DNA from: Mesorhizobium sp. B2-3-4
GTDB taxonomy: Bacteria > Pseudomonadota > Alphaproteobacteria > Rhizobiales > Rhizobiaceae
Direction of reading: 5' to 3'
Length of the DNA: 64,000 nt
Assembly: GCF_006442315.1 (NCBI RefSeq)
Contig: NZ_VFVY01000007.1
Span: forward strand, 222,257-286,256
The notes beneath the pieces are model-generated. The model was not told the DNA's origin and did not search any database. It saw nothing but the letters and a program-made list of their open reading frames with translations. The translations under genes and the position numbers were made by a program. Every line of letters starts with the position of its first letter. Within the stretch, counting starts at the first letter, position 1. Shown here piece after piece: positions 1-10,341 of the stretch.

Positions 1-913
1 CCCTCCTCTTCAGCGCCTCGATGATGCGTGCGCGAAGTTCCACACGGTTGGCGACCCGGGCCGGATTGGTAGCGAAATCGGCACTCACCGGCAGTTCGTC
101 CAGCCCGACCGCGGCGCAGAATTTGGCGAACTGGCCGTCATTGCCGACCGCCAGGATGATGTGGCCGTCCCGGACCGGAAGCACTTCGTAAGGGGCAATG
201 TTCATATGCGCATTGCCCATCTGCACCGGCGACCTGCCGGAAACGAGATAGTTCAGGTTCTGGTTGCCGAGCGCCGAGATCTGGGTGTCGAACAGCGCCA
301 TGTCGATGTGCTGGCCTTCACCGGTCTGTCCGGCATGGCGAAGGGCAGCCTGGATGGCGATCACCGAATAGAGGCCGGTGAAGATGTCGGAAATGGCGAC
401 GCCGGCCTTCTGCGGTTCGCGGCCGGGCTCGCCGGTGATCGACATCATGCCCGCCATGGCCTGGATGATGAAATCGTAGCCCGCGCGCGGTGCGTAAGGC
501 CCGTCCTGGCCGAAGCCGGTGATGGAACAGTAAACCAGCCGTGGGTTGATCGCTTTCAGGCTCTGATAATCGAGCCCGTATTTCTTCAGGCCGCCGAGCT
601 TGAAGTTCTCGATCAGCACATCCGCCGTCGCGACCAGCCGGCGCACCGTCTCGGCGCCTTCCGGGGTCGAGAAGTCGATGGCGATCGACCGCTTGCCGCG
701 GTTGCAGGAATGATAATAGGCGGCCGACAGGTTCTCGCCGTCATGACCCATGACGAAGGGCGGACCCCATTTGCGGGTGTCGTCGCCGCCGTCGGGGCTC
801 TCGACCTTGATGACATCGGCGCCGAGATCGGCAAGCAACTGCCCGGCCCAGGGCCCGGCAAGGATGCGGGCGAGTTCGACGACGCGGACGCCTTTCAGCG
901 GGGGCTCAGCCAT
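1..913 (-). CDS. CaiB/BaiF family CoA-transferase (partial, C-terminus beyond window)
   Basis: Family III CoA-transferases move CoA between carboxylic acids through an aspartyl-CoA intermediate. Reading leftwards from an ATG at 913, an uninterrupted frame gives about 304 residues and runs off the window edge, so the C-terminal part is missing. The start MAEPPLKGVRVVELARILAG is the usual opening of the family (G-x-R-V-x-E-L ... AGP), followed by LLADLGADVIKVE and, near residues 105-120, the ENFKLGGLKKYGLDY segment. The later GYDFIIQAMAGMMSITG and GEGQHIDMALFDTQ motifs, the latter with the region of the catalytic Asp, are also present. Family assignment is secure. The substrate (formate, succinate, itaconate or other) cannot be told from the sequence, and the neighbours do not form an obvious pathway with it. 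Confidence 0.9.
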   Translation of the reverse strand, partial: MAEPPLKGVRVVELARILAGPWAGQLLADLGADVIKVESPDGGDDTRKWGPPFVMGHDGENLSAAYYHSCNRGKRSIAIDFSTPEGAETVRRLVATADVLIENFKLGGLKKYGLDYQSLKAINPRLVYCSITGFGQDGPYAPRAGYDFIIQAMAGMMSITGEPGREPQKAGVAISDIFTGLYSVIAIQAALRHAGQTGEGQHIDMALFDTQISALGNQNLNYLVSGRSPVQMGNAHMNIAPYEVLPVRDGHIILAVGNDGQFAKFCAAVGLDELPVSADFATNPARVANRVELRARIIEALKRR

Positions 914-1012
914 AAATCACCGTGGTTGCCGCAATCACGCCGATTGCCGCGAAGGGAGAGCCTCTATCAAGCCCGGCAGCGGCTGTCACGGTCCTTGCAA
1001 TGGGCCAACCCG

Positions 1013-1945
1013 TCACGCTCTCAAGACATTGTCCGCCCAAGCGACGAAATCGTCCATGATGGTGTCGCGGTTCACCTCGTTCAGGCTTTCATGGCGGGTG
1101 CCGGCGTAAACCTTTGAAACCAGATTCGAAAAGCCCATCCTGCGCATGCGATTGGCGAGGTGGCCGATGCCCTTGCCGTAATCCGAGGCGGGGTCCTTCT
1201 CGCCGCCGACGACGGCGACGGGGAGGTCGCGGCGGACACCGGCAAAGCCCGCATCCTTGCCGCCGTTCAGCGCCATGGCGACGACATCGCGCCACATCGA
1301 GATCGAGGCATCCCAGCCGCAGAGCGGATCGGCGATGTATTTCGCCACCTCGGCCTCGTCGCGCGACAGCCAGTCGAACAAAGTGCGATGGTTGGGCACC
1401 GCCTTGCCCCAGGCCTGGAAGGTGAGTTTCGGCAGCAGGCGCGACGGGACGTCGGAGCCGAGCCGCATCCGTTCCCAGGCAAGGACACCGAGCGCCACCT
1501 GGCCGAGCAGGCCCTGCGAGAAATTGCCGTTCCAGATCGCGGCGGCATGAATGCGTCCGGAATGGCTCAGCAGGTAATTGAGCGCCACGGAAGCGCCCAT
1601 GGAATGGCCGAAAAGGATCACCGGCAGGTCAGGCTGCTCGCGGGCGATGAGATCGTGGACGGCATCGACATCGGCGATGACCTTGGCAGGGCCGCTTTCC
1701 CGCGCAAACCGGCCGAGCGGCGCATCGGGCGCCTTGGTCGCGCCGTGACCACGATGGTCATGGACATAGGTGTGAAACCCGTGCATGGCGAGGAAATCGG
1801 CGAAACGGGCATAGCGGGCGGCATGTTCGGCCAGTCCGTGATTGATCTGGATCACCGCGCGCGGACGGCTATCGGCCTGCCTGACGAACAGATTGAGGTC
1901 GGCGCCGGTCTGCGAGCTGACCATGCGCTGCTGGCTGAATGGCAT
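1013..1945 (-). CDS. alpha/beta hydrolase, monoacylglycerol lipase/lysophospholipase-like
   Basis: A 310-residue cytoplasmic serine hydrolase with an alpha/beta fold. The oxyanion segment INHGLAEHAARY lies near the N-terminus, followed by HDHRGHG. The nucleophile elbow GHSMG carries the catalytic Ser, and the C-terminal GTRHESLNEV holds the His. This pattern is typical of the Hydrolase_4 (PldB / monoglyceride lipase) group. I chose the ATG at 1945 because a GGGGGAG ribosome site sits about 10 nt upstream; the open frame extends further upstream, but that part looks non-coding and runs over the start of the divergent RNase gene. An ATG at 1924 is an alternative start. The natural substrate is not predictable, although acylglycerols or lysophospholipids are usual for the family. 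Confidence 0.85.
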   Translation of the reverse strand: MPFSQQRMVSSQTGADLNLFVRQADSRPRAVIQINHGLAEHAARYARFADFLAMHGFHTYVHDHRGHGATKAPDAPLGRFARESGPAKVIADVDAVHDLIAREQPDLPVILFGHSMGASVALNYLLSHSGRIHAAAIWNGNFSQGLLGQVALGVLAWERMRLGSDVPSRLLPKLTFQAWGKAVPNHRTLFDWLSRDEAEVAKYIADPLCGWDASISMWRDVVAMALNGGKDAGFAGVRRDLPVAVVGGEKDPASDYGKGIGHLANRMRRMGFSNLVSKVYAGTRHESLNEVNRDTIMDDFVAWADNVLRA

Positions 1946-2135
1946 GCCGGCCGGTCTCCCCCTTGGTGCGCCTTCGTGGCGTTTGCCCTGTGTGCGCCGT
2001 CGCCGGATTTGGGTCAATCCAGCCGGCCGACCTTTCCGCGACGATCTTTCTTGCCACGGACCTGCAAAATATCGCAATTCTGACATGGAAACAGCTTCAG
2101 TCTGTTGCCCACTTTCTTCCAGCCGGGGATTCTGC

Positions 2136-3143
2136 ATGCGCATTGGGGTTGTTTTCGGATTGGCCTTGCTGGCGGCATCGTTGGCTGGTGCCGCGCAGGC
2201 CGACGTCAAGATGAGCGGCACCTTCGTGGCCGACGCCTCCTGTCCGGCAACGCAGGCGATCAAGAACGGCAAGAACCCCGGCAATGTCTCGACCGATGCC
2301 GGACAGAGCTACCAGCTAGTCGCCGGCAACAAGGACACGCCGACCCATTACCTCATCCTTGTGCCGGGCGCCGATCCCGAGCGCCGCTGGGTGAAGGTGA
2401 GCTGCGGCCATCTCTCGGGCAGCAGCGCCGCGGCCGTGCCGGCGGCACCGGGCGGGCAAGGCAAGCCGGCGGCTTCGGGAAAACCCGAATATGTCTTCGC
2501 CCTGAGCTGGCAGCCGGCCTTCTGCGAGACCAAGTCGAACAAGACCGAATGCAAGGCGCAGAACCCGAACGAATTCGATGCCACCAATTTCACGCTGCAC
2601 GGCCTGTGGCCGCAGCCGAACGGCAATTTCTATTGCCAGGCTTCGGCCAGCGACAAGGCAAACGACAATCCGGCCCACTGGCAGGATCTGCCGCCGGTCA
2701 ATCTCGACGCCGATACCCGCGCCGAGCTCGACAAGGTGATGCCGGGCACGGCCTCGAAGCTGGAACGGCATGAGTGGATCAAGCACGGCACCTGCTACGG
2801 CAAGAGCCAGCAGGAGTATTTTTCCGACGCGCTGCACTTGATGCGCGAGGTGAACGCTTCGCCGGTGCGCGACCTCTTTGCCAAGAATATCGGCGGCAAG
2901 CTGACGGCGGACCAGATCCGCGGCGCCTTCGACCAGGCCTTTGGCGCCGGGGCGGGGGACAGGGTACGGGTGTCCTGTCTCATCGATCCGTCGAGCGGCC
3001 GGCGGCTGATCGGCGAACTGACGCTCGGCCTTGCCGGGCCGATCGGCCCGAACAGTTCGCTCAAGGACCTGCTGCTGGCCTCGGTGCCGACCAACAAGGC
3101 GGGTTGCCCGACCGGCACGGTCGACGCGATCGGGTTCCAGTAA
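2136..3143 (+). CDS. secreted ribonuclease T2 family protein
   Basis: This 335-residue protein should cleave RNA non-specifically through 2',3'-cyclic phosphates in the periplasm or outside the cell. The N-terminus (MRIGVVFGLALLAASLAGAA) is a classical Sec signal peptide ending near AQA. Both catalytic signatures are intact: CAS I as TLHGLWPQ with His155, and CAS II as HEWIKHGTC with Glu213 and His217. Several Cys residues could form disulphides. About 95 residues, with a Gly/Ala/Pro-rich linker, separate the signal peptide from the RNase domain and contain a small Cys-bearing region of unknown role. Start ATG 2136 follows a GGGGA ribosome site. The gene is divergent from the hydrolase and shows no operon partner. 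Confidence 0.9.
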   Translation: MRIGVVFGLALLAASLAGAAQADVKMSGTFVADASCPATQAIKNGKNPGNVSTDAGQSYQLVAGNKDTPTHYLILVPGADPERRWVKVSCGHLSGSSAAAVPAAPGGQGKPAASGKPEYVFALSWQPAFCETKSNKTECKAQNPNEFDATNFTLHGLWPQPNGNFYCQASASDKANDNPAHWQDLPPVNLDADTRAELDKVMPGTASKLERHEWIKHGTCYGKSQQEYFSDALHLMREVNASPVRDLFAKNIGGKLTADQIRGAFDQAFGAGAGDRVRVSCLIDPSSGRRLIGELTLGLAGPIGPNSSLKDLLLASVPTNKAGCPTGTVDAIGFQ

Positions 3144-3228
3144 CACAAGAGACGGATCCGGCAGCCGGGCTTTCGCTTGTCGCGGCTGGTGGTATGTTTG
3201 CATGGCGGTTCATTCAGCGGGGGTTGCA

Positions 3229-3840
3229 ATGAGTGGCATGACGAGCGGCGCGCTGGCGCGGCTGGCCTTCTGGGCCAAGGGCATGGTTCTGATCAACGAT
3301 GCCCGCATGGAATGGCCGGGTTTTTCCTACAGCGAGCCCGAATGGGCGCGGATGCGCGCATTGTCCGCGCCGATCGGCGCCGGCACCTATCAGCTCTTCA
3401 CGATCGTCAACGCGGCGATCTTCATCGCCATCGCAGCGCTTGGCATTTTCGGCGTCTTCCTGCCGCTGGCGACGCTGCTGTTTCCCGTGCCGGCCGAGAC
3501 CAGCGCGCTGAAGTTCTCGATGCTTTTAGCTGCCTGCGCTTTCCTGATCATCGGGCTCGGCCTGCCGATCTCGATGCGCCTTTCGGCCATGCTCGTCGGC
3601 GGCAAGAGGGTGCGCGAGGCGCTGGTTCCGGCGGCAGGCGACGAGGCGCTGGCTTCAAAAGTGTCCTGGCAGATCAACCGCATCATGCTGATCATGTGCG
3701 GTCTGCTGGTGCCTGGCATCCTGCTGTTCATCGCTTATGACATCGAGGCCGGGCCGATTATCACGGCGCTGAAATGGCTGGCGGTCGCGCTGATGACGGT
3801 CTCGACGCTGACAGGCATTGCGCGGCAGAGGAAGTCGTAG
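3229..3840 (+). CDS. hypothetical integral membrane protein
   Basis: A 203-residue protein I cannot assign to a named family. Four hydrophobic stretches are visible. The first two (around residues 57-80 and 98-118) and the last two (around 150-170 and 177-195) suggest two pairs of membrane helices separated by a charged loop (GGKRVREALVPAAGDEA). The N-terminal 45 residues are soluble. The ATG at 3229 follows a run of five G at a suitable distance; an ATG at 3202 in frame is the alternative. It lies 85 nt after the RNase gene and converges on the GGDEF gene, ending 7 nt before it. Confidence 0.6.
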   Translation: MSGMTSGALARLAFWAKGMVLINDARMEWPGFSYSEPEWARMRALSAPIGAGTYQLFTIVNAAIFIAIAALGIFGVFLPLATLLFPVPAETSALKFSMLLAACAFLIIGLGLPISMRLSAMLVGGKRVREALVPAAGDEALASKVSWQINRIMLIMCGLLVPGILLFIAYDIEAGPIITALKWLAVALMTVSTLTGIARQRKS

Positions 3841-3847
3841 CGAAAAG

Positions 3848-5134
3848 CTAGATCTGCACGGATCTGGTCCAGGCGATCGCGGCATCGGCCTCAGGGCCTC
3901 CAGGTTCGCCGACGACGCGGTCGCGTCCGGTGGATTTTGCCTTGTAAAGGCGTTGGTCGGCGAGCGCGAAGAGGTCGGCCAGGCACTGCGTCGTTTCGCT
4001 GACGGTGGAAACCCCCGCGCTGACGGACAGTTCGAACCGGCTGGTGGCCGCCGATGCCTTGACCGCGGTGCGGATGCTTTCGCCAAACAGCCTGGCGACG
4101 GAATGCGGACGCGAACTCAGAATGGCGAATTCCTCGCCGCCGATCCGGAACACCTGGTCCTCGGCACTTGCTGCCTCGCAAAGCACGGTCGCGACCGCTT
4201 TCAGCACCTTGTCGCCCTCGGCATGGCCGAAACGGTCGTTGATCGACTTGAAGTGGTCGACATCGACGATGATCAGGCTGAGCGGCCTCGCCGTGCGCAG
4301 GCTGGACTGGACGGCGGCTTCGCCATCGGCGTCGAAGCGTCCGCGGTGCAAGAGGCCGGTCAGGCCGTCGCGGCCGACATGTTCGACCAGCGCTTCATAG
4401 CGTTCGCGGTAGGTCAGGGTCTCGAAAATGTCGGTCAGGCCGCGCGGCACCTGGATGTCGCGGACCTCGAACCATCTGAGATAGGCGACCAGCATGGCGC
4501 TGAAAGTCAGCGCCGCCGCCATCTTGGCGAACCAGCCGCCGAAGAAGACGGCGATCGGCGCGCCGGCGACGAAATGCAGCGCGGTGAAGAAGCCCGCCTG
4601 ATCGAAGGTGAGCACGCAGGCGACGCAGATCAGGATGCGCGCGAACTGTGCCTTGCGTAGATAACGTCCGAGCTTTTCGTAGAGCAGGATGATCAGGATG
4701 GCGTCGACGAACAGCAGCGTCGTGCCCCACACCATCAGCCAGCCCATCTCGTCGATGAAGCCGATGTCGGGCATTTTGCCGTCGGGCAGGGGCGCGATGG
4801 CATGCATGCGCAGCAACAGCCCCAGACCGATCATCAGCGCATTGCCAAGCAGCAGGCCATAGATCGGCTGGCGCACGGTTGCGGCGTCTTCCTTTATGTA
4901 GAGCAGGAGCAGCATCACCAGCTTACCGGAAAACAGCACCGCCGAACCCGGCGAGACCATGCCGAACGGCAAGGCGACGTAAAAGACGCTGGCGAGATAG
5001 GTTTCCAGAAAATGCATGGCGCCAAGCGCGCAGACGAAGACGCCGAGGCCGATGCGCTTGCGGAAGCGGAAAAGCGCCACCATGACGGTGAAGTAGACGA
5101 CCGCTTCGGCGAGGAGCAGGAAACTGTTCAACAC
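3848..5134 (-). CDS. membrane-bound GGDEF protein, putative diguanylate cyclase
   Basis: Makes cyclic-di-GMP from two GTP if active. From the GTG at 5134 the protein has 428 residues. About 230 N-terminal residues form six or seven hydrophobic segments, and a GGDEF domain follows. The active-site loop reads GGEEF (residues 332-336), which is catalytically competent. The metal-binding IIVDVDHFKSINDRFGH motif is intact. The inhibitory RxxD site is degenerate: the tetrapeptide at the expected place is SAED, lacking the Arg, so product feedback may be weak. The reading frame is open up to a TTG at 5212, but those extra 26 residues look non-coding. The membrane part is presumably a sensor whose ligand is unknown. 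Confidence 0.88.
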   Translation of the reverse strand: MLNSFLLLAEAVVYFTVMVALFRFRKRIGLGVFVCALGAMHFLETYLASVFYVALPFGMVSPGSAVLFSGKLVMLLLLYIKEDAATVRQPIYGLLLGNALMIGLGLLLRMHAIAPLPDGKMPDIGFIDEMGWLMVWGTTLLFVDAILIILLYEKLGRYLRKAQFARILICVACVLTFDQAGFFTALHFVAGAPIAVFFGGWFAKMAAALTFSAMLVAYLRWFEVRDIQVPRGLTDIFETLTYRERYEALVEHVGRDGLTGLLHRGRFDADGEAAVQSSLRTARPLSLIIVDVDHFKSINDRFGHAEGDKVLKAVATVLCEAASAEDQVFRIGGEEFAILSSRPHSVARLFGESIRTAVKASAATSRFELSVSAGVSTVSETTQCLADLFALADQRLYKAKSTGRDRVVGEPGGPEADAAIAWTRSVQI

Positions 5135-5394
5135 TGCCGTCGATCCGTTCTCTCTCGCGCCAGAAACCGCGGCAAGCCGGCGATTCCACCCCGATCCTGT
5201 TTTGACGCCCAACGGTTAACCAGAGATTTCGAGGCGCGTGGCTGTCGGTGGAAAACTTCAGGGGACGCGCGCACATATGCGTGTGGCCGGCCCGATCCGG
5301 CAAAAGCGATTGCCGTTCGCCGCCGCATCGCCTACATAGCGGCCAACCTCCATTCAATTCGGCACATCCAGTCAGTTTTTCAGGGAAAGCGCGC

Positions 5395-7044
<1,650 letters not shown>

Positions 7045-7090
7045 GGGTTGATTGGGCGGCGAATTTCTCTGGGATACGAGGAGAGCTCGA

Positions 7091-7861
7091 ATGGCTGACT
7101 GGTCCGCCGCCCAATATCTGAAGTTCGAAGACGAGCGCACGCGGCCCGCGCGTGATCTGGTCGCGCAGGTGCCGGTCGATTTTCCGCGCCGCGTCGTCGA
7201 CATAGGCTGCGGGCCGGGCAATTCGACGGAACTCCTGGTCGAGCGCTGGCCGGACGCGCAGGTGAGCGGCTTCGACACCTCGCCCGACATGATCGAGAAG
7301 GCGAGGGCGCGGCTTCCCAATGTCACCTTCGATCTGGCTGATGCCTCCCAATGGCAGCCCGAGAAGCCGGTCGACGTCATCTTCGCCAATGCGGTCTTCC
7401 AGTGGCTGCCCGACCATCCGGCCGTGTTCCAGCGGCTGATGGGGTTGCTGGCGCCGGGCGGCGCGCTCGCCGTCCAGATGCCCGACAATATGGGCGAGGA
7501 TTCGCACCGGCTGATGCGCGAAACGGCGGCGGAAGTGCCTTTTGCGGCAAAGATAAAGGGGGCGGCGCGCGCGCCGCTGCCGCCGGTATCGTTCTACTAT
7601 GACCTGTTATCGCCGCTCTCGGATCGGCTCGACATCTGGCATACCGTCTACAACCACCCGCTCGCCAATGCCGAGGCGATCGTCGAGTGGGTCAAGTCGA
7701 CCGGGCTGAAGCCGTTCCTCGATCCGCTGGAAGCCGACGAGCGCGAGGTTTTCCTGGGCAGCTACACAGCCAAGATCGCCAAGGCCTATCCGAAGACGGC
7801 CAATGGCAAGGTGCTGCTGCGCTTTCCGCGTCTCTTCATCGTCGCCAAGCGGGCCGGCTAG
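7091..7861 (+). CDS. tam: trans-aconitate 2-methyltransferase
   Basis: This 256-residue class I SAM methyltransferase would methylate trans-aconitate, a spontaneous by-product that inhibits aconitase. The N-terminal [20 protein letters not shown] is the recognisable Tam opening. The SAM-binding motif I is [12 protein letters not shown], followed by [13 protein letters not shown] and the acidic [20 protein letters not shown] and [15 protein letters not shown] are also characteristic of Tam. The ATG at 7091 follows GAGGAGAG. The gene starts 46 nt after ettA in the same direction, so the two may be cotranscribed. Confidence 0.93.
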   Translation: MADWSAAQYLKFEDERTRPARDLVAQVPVDFPRRVVDIGCGPGNSTELLVERWPDAQVSGFDTSPDMIEKARARLPNVTFDLADASQWQPEKPVDVIFANAVFQWLPDHPAVFQRLMGLLAPGGALAVQMPDNMGEDSHRLMRETAAEVPFAAKIKGAARAPLPPVSFYYDLLSPLSDRLDIWHTVYNHPLANAEAIVEWVKSTGLKPFLDPLEADEREVFLGSYTAKIAKAYPKTANGKVLLRFPRLFIVAKRAG

Positions 7862-7971
7862 ACTTGGACCGCGCCGTCGCCGGGGCTTTGCCGCGACCGC
7901 TTGACCCGCTTTCGCCGCCATGCGCAATTCATCATGCAGGCTCATGATGGCCCGCGTGGCAGGGGGGATGA

Positions 7972-8310
7972 ATGACGATGTTGAGAAAACTGCTTTATGG
8001 GTGTGGCGTGTGCGCGACGGCACTTCTGGCCTTCTCGGTCTCGGCCGAGGCCAAGCGGGCCCGCTGCTTCACCACGGATGACGGGTATTTCGCCTGCACC
8101 TACAGGGCGATCGACGATGCCGGCAGCTTCCGCATCTCGGCACCGGGCTATCCCGCCTATGTGCTGGAGATCGACGGACCGGGCTTCGCCTATGGCTATG
8201 TCAATCTCGGGCGGCGCAACGTGCCGCTGCCGGGGCAATTCGTGCGCAGCCGCGACGACGGCGCATGCTGGAACAACCCGCAGACGAACACCAAGCTGTG
8301 CGCCTGGTGA
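7972..8310 (+). CDS. small secreted protein of unknown function
   Basis: A 112-residue protein with an N-terminal Sec signal peptide (basic MTMLRK, a hydrophobic core, and likely cleavage after SAEA). The mature part is about 85 residues with four Cys in the pattern RCF...ACTY...ACWN...LCAW, suggesting two disulphides. I do not recognise the family. The start could be ATG 7972 or ATG 7978. A hairpin terminator follows immediately, so the gene is probably a single unit. Confidence 0.65.
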   Translation: MTMLRKLLYGCGVCATALLAFSVSAEAKRARCFTTDDGYFACTYRAIDDAGSFRISAPGYPAYVLEIDGPGFAYGYVNLGRRNVPLPGQFVRSRDDGACWNNPQTNTKLCAW

Positions 8311-8315
8311 AGCCT

Positions 8316-8333
8316 GTTTGGGCTGGCCCAAAC
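8316..8333 (+). terminator. hairpin after the small secreted protein gene
   Basis: GTTTGGG and CCCAAAC arms face each other across a 4-nt loop six bases after the stop codon and are followed by CTTT. The stem is short and the T-run is weak, so efficiency is uncertain. Confidence 0.5.
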
Positions 8334-8373
8334 CTTTGGTTTAAGCCGGCCTAAACCTTTGGCTTAAGCCGGC
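8328..8373. repeat. 23-bp tandem repeat, two copies plus a partial third
   Basis: The unit C-[CT]-AAACCTTTGG-[TC]-TTAAGCCGGC occurs at 8328-8350 and 8351-8373 with a period of 23 bp. A shortened third copy (ATAAACCGGCC) follows. It lies between the secreted-protein gene and the KAS III-like gene, about 90 bp before the latter's start. The function is unknown. It may be slippage-derived or a binding site for a regulator of the downstream gene. Confidence 0.7.
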
Positions 8374-8461
8374 ATAAACCGGCCGATGAGAAAAGTGTTG
8401 CGCCGGAGCGTTCCGGCGCCCACATGAAGCCGCAGCGCCAGCGGATGGGACGGACTGAAAC

Positions 8462-9583
8462 ATGCATCGCGTCATCATCAGCGGCATCGGCGCTGAAATC
8501 CCCAAGCCTGTCATTACGAACGAGGAACTGGTCGCCAGCTTCAATGCCTGGGTCGATACGGAGAACGCGCGGCGCCAGGCTGCCGGCGAGACGCCGCTGC
8601 AGAAATCGGACGCCGACTTCATCGTCCATGCCTCGGGTGTGCGCTCCCGCCACGTGATCGAACGTGAAGGCATTCTCGACCCGACCCGGATGGCGCCGCG
8701 CATCCCGGCGCGCCCCGACGACGCGCTCTCGCTGCAGGCGGAATTCGGCGTCGCTTCGGCCAGAAAGGCGATCGAGCATGCCGGCGTCGAGGCGTCGGAG
8801 ATCGATCTTGTGATCTGCTCGTCCTCGCACCAGCAGCGGCCGTATCCGGCGATCGCCATCGAAATGCAGGAGGCGCTGGGTACCCGGGGCGCGGGCTTCG
8901 ACATGGGGCTCGGCTGTTCGTCGGCGGCGGCGGCACTGCACATGGCGGTCAATCTTGTCCGCTCGGGCGCCCACAAGCGCGTCCTGGTCACCACGCCCGA
9001 GATCATCACCGGCCATCTCAACTTCCGCGACCGGCAGACGCATTTCATCTTCGGTGATGCGTCGGTGTCGATGGTGGTCGAGGGGCTCACCCAGGGCGAG
9101 AAGCGGCCGGGCCGCTTCGAGGTGCTGGACACGCGCCTCTGGACGCAGATGTCGAACAACATCCGCACCAATCTCGGCTACCACACCCGCACCGCCCAGG
9201 ACGATCCCTACATGATCGACCTGGAAGGCAATCTCATCAAGCAGGTCGGCAACAAGGTGTTCAAGGAAGTCACCGTCGCCGGGCACAAATTCATCGTCGA
9301 CTTCCTGGCCGAACACGGGCTGACGCCGCAAGTGGTGCGGCGTTTCTGGTTGCATCAGGCCAATGCGCGCATGAACGCGATGATCCTGAAGTTGGCGTTC
9401 GGCCACGACGTCGACCACGACCGCGCGCCGATGGTGCTGGAGCGTCTGGGCAACACGGCGGGCGCCGGCGCCATCGTCGCGCTGTCGGAGAACCATGCCG
9501 ACATGAAGCCCGGCGATTTCGGTCTGATCTGCGCCTTCGGCGCGGGATATTCGATAGGCGGGGCGCTTCTGCGGATGCTTTGA
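8462..9583 (+). CDS. beta-ketoacyl-ACP synthase III family protein (FabH-like)
   Basis: A 373-residue thiolase-fold enzyme that should condense an acyl-CoA with a malonyl thioester or make a related acyl transfer. The catalytic triad is complete: Cys152 in GLGCSSAAAAL, His298 in LHQANARM, and Asn331 in GNTAGAGAI. At 373 residues it is longer than housekeeping FabH (about 320). It carries an extra N-terminal stretch (residues 25-80) typical of the FabH-like proteins annotated as beta-ketoacyl-ACP synthase III in rhizobia and pseudomonads. It is therefore probably not the primary initiator of fatty acid synthesis. No other fatty-acid gene adjoins it. Confidence 0.85.
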   Translation: MHRVIISGIGAEIPKPVITNEELVASFNAWVDTENARRQAAGETPLQKSDADFIVHASGVRSRHVIEREGILDPTRMAPRIPARPDDALSLQAEFGVASARKAIEHAGVEASEIDLVICSSSHQQRPYPAIAIEMQEALGTRGAGFDMGLGCSSAAAALHMAVNLVRSGAHKRVLVTTPEIITGHLNFRDRQTHFIFGDASVSMVVEGLTQGEKRPGRFEVLDTRLWTQMSNNIRTNLGYHTRTAQDDPYMIDLEGNLIKQVGNKVFKEVTVAGHKFIVDFLAEHGLTPQVVRRFWLHQANARMNAMILKLAFGHDVDHDRAPMVLERLGNTAGAGAIVALSENHADMKPGDFGLICAFGAGYSIGGALLRML

Positions 9584-9595
9584 GCGCGCGCCGCC

Positions 9596-10162
9596 TCAAG
9601 TCGGCATGAAAGGCACAAGCATCGGCACGCGCCTGCTGTAATCATCATAGGACGAACCCAGTTCGCCGCGCAGGAAACGTTCCTCCAGCCTTGCCTTGAC
9701 GACGATTCCGACGAGCAGCAAAGCGGCGCCGGCTATCCCCCACACCGTGCCCTTGACCGCCATGGTGGCCAGAATGGAAAGCAGCAAACCGGTGTAGATC
9801 GGGTGGCGGACCAGCCCATAGGGGCCGGTCTCGACCACGCGATGGTCAGCCTTTGCCGTTACCGTGGCGGACCACAGCCGGCCGAGATGCAGGCGTGCCC
9901 ACCAGGCGAAAGCAATGCCCATGGCGATCAGCGCGACGCAGATCCAGGCTTCGGTAAGTGTCGGCGTCCATAACCGCAGACCGCCGTGATAGCCGTGCGC
10001 CGGAACGAACATCAGCACCGTGCCGGCCAGCCAGAGGATCCTGTACCGGGCCTCGGACTTGAAGTCCGCGCGCTTCTTTGCGGGATCGGCCCAAGACGCC
10101 GCGAGGATCCAGGATACAATCCAGAACAGCCAGAGCGCGGCGATAGCGTGTCCAACCTGCAT
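9596..10162 (-). CDS. isoprenylcysteine carboxylmethyltransferase (ICMT)-family membrane protein
   Basis: A 188-residue integral membrane protein with about five hydrophobic segments. The C-terminal half holds the conserved VVETGPYGLVRHPIYTGLLL motif and the EERFLRGELGSSYDDYSRRVP segment, which define the ICMT/PEMT-type SAM-dependent methyltransferases. Substrates in bacteria are mostly unknown; phospholipid or isoprenoid-like lipids are possible. It is convergent with the KAS III-like gene, with 12 nt between the stops. The ATG at 10162 is the only good start. Confidence 0.82.
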   Translation of the reverse strand: MQVGHAIAALWLFWIVSWILAASWADPAKKRADFKSEARYRILWLAGTVLMFVPAHGYHGGLRLWTPTLTEAWICVALIAMGIAFAWWARLHLGRLWSATVTAKADHRVVETGPYGLVRHPIYTGLLLSILATMAVKGTVWGIAGAALLLVGIVVKARLEERFLRGELGSSYDDYSRRVPMLVPFMPT

Positions 10163-10341
10163 GGCCTGATCTTCTCCCGAACTGGCGCCGTCGTCTATGC
10201 CGGCGACGCGGCGGCAATGCGGCGCTCAGCGCATGAAGGCGGAGTTTGCGGTAATAACGTCGTGATCGCCATCAAGCCGCGTGATCGGATCATCAGCGCT
10301 TTCGACTAGACCGGGATGTCAGAGGCCACTAGACCAGCGGC

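Noticed and set aside
5135..5212. N-terminal extension of the GGDEF protein from TTG 5212
   Set aside because: The extra residues lack hydrophobic or family features and the TTG has no clear ribosome site; GTG 5134 leads straight into the first membrane segment.
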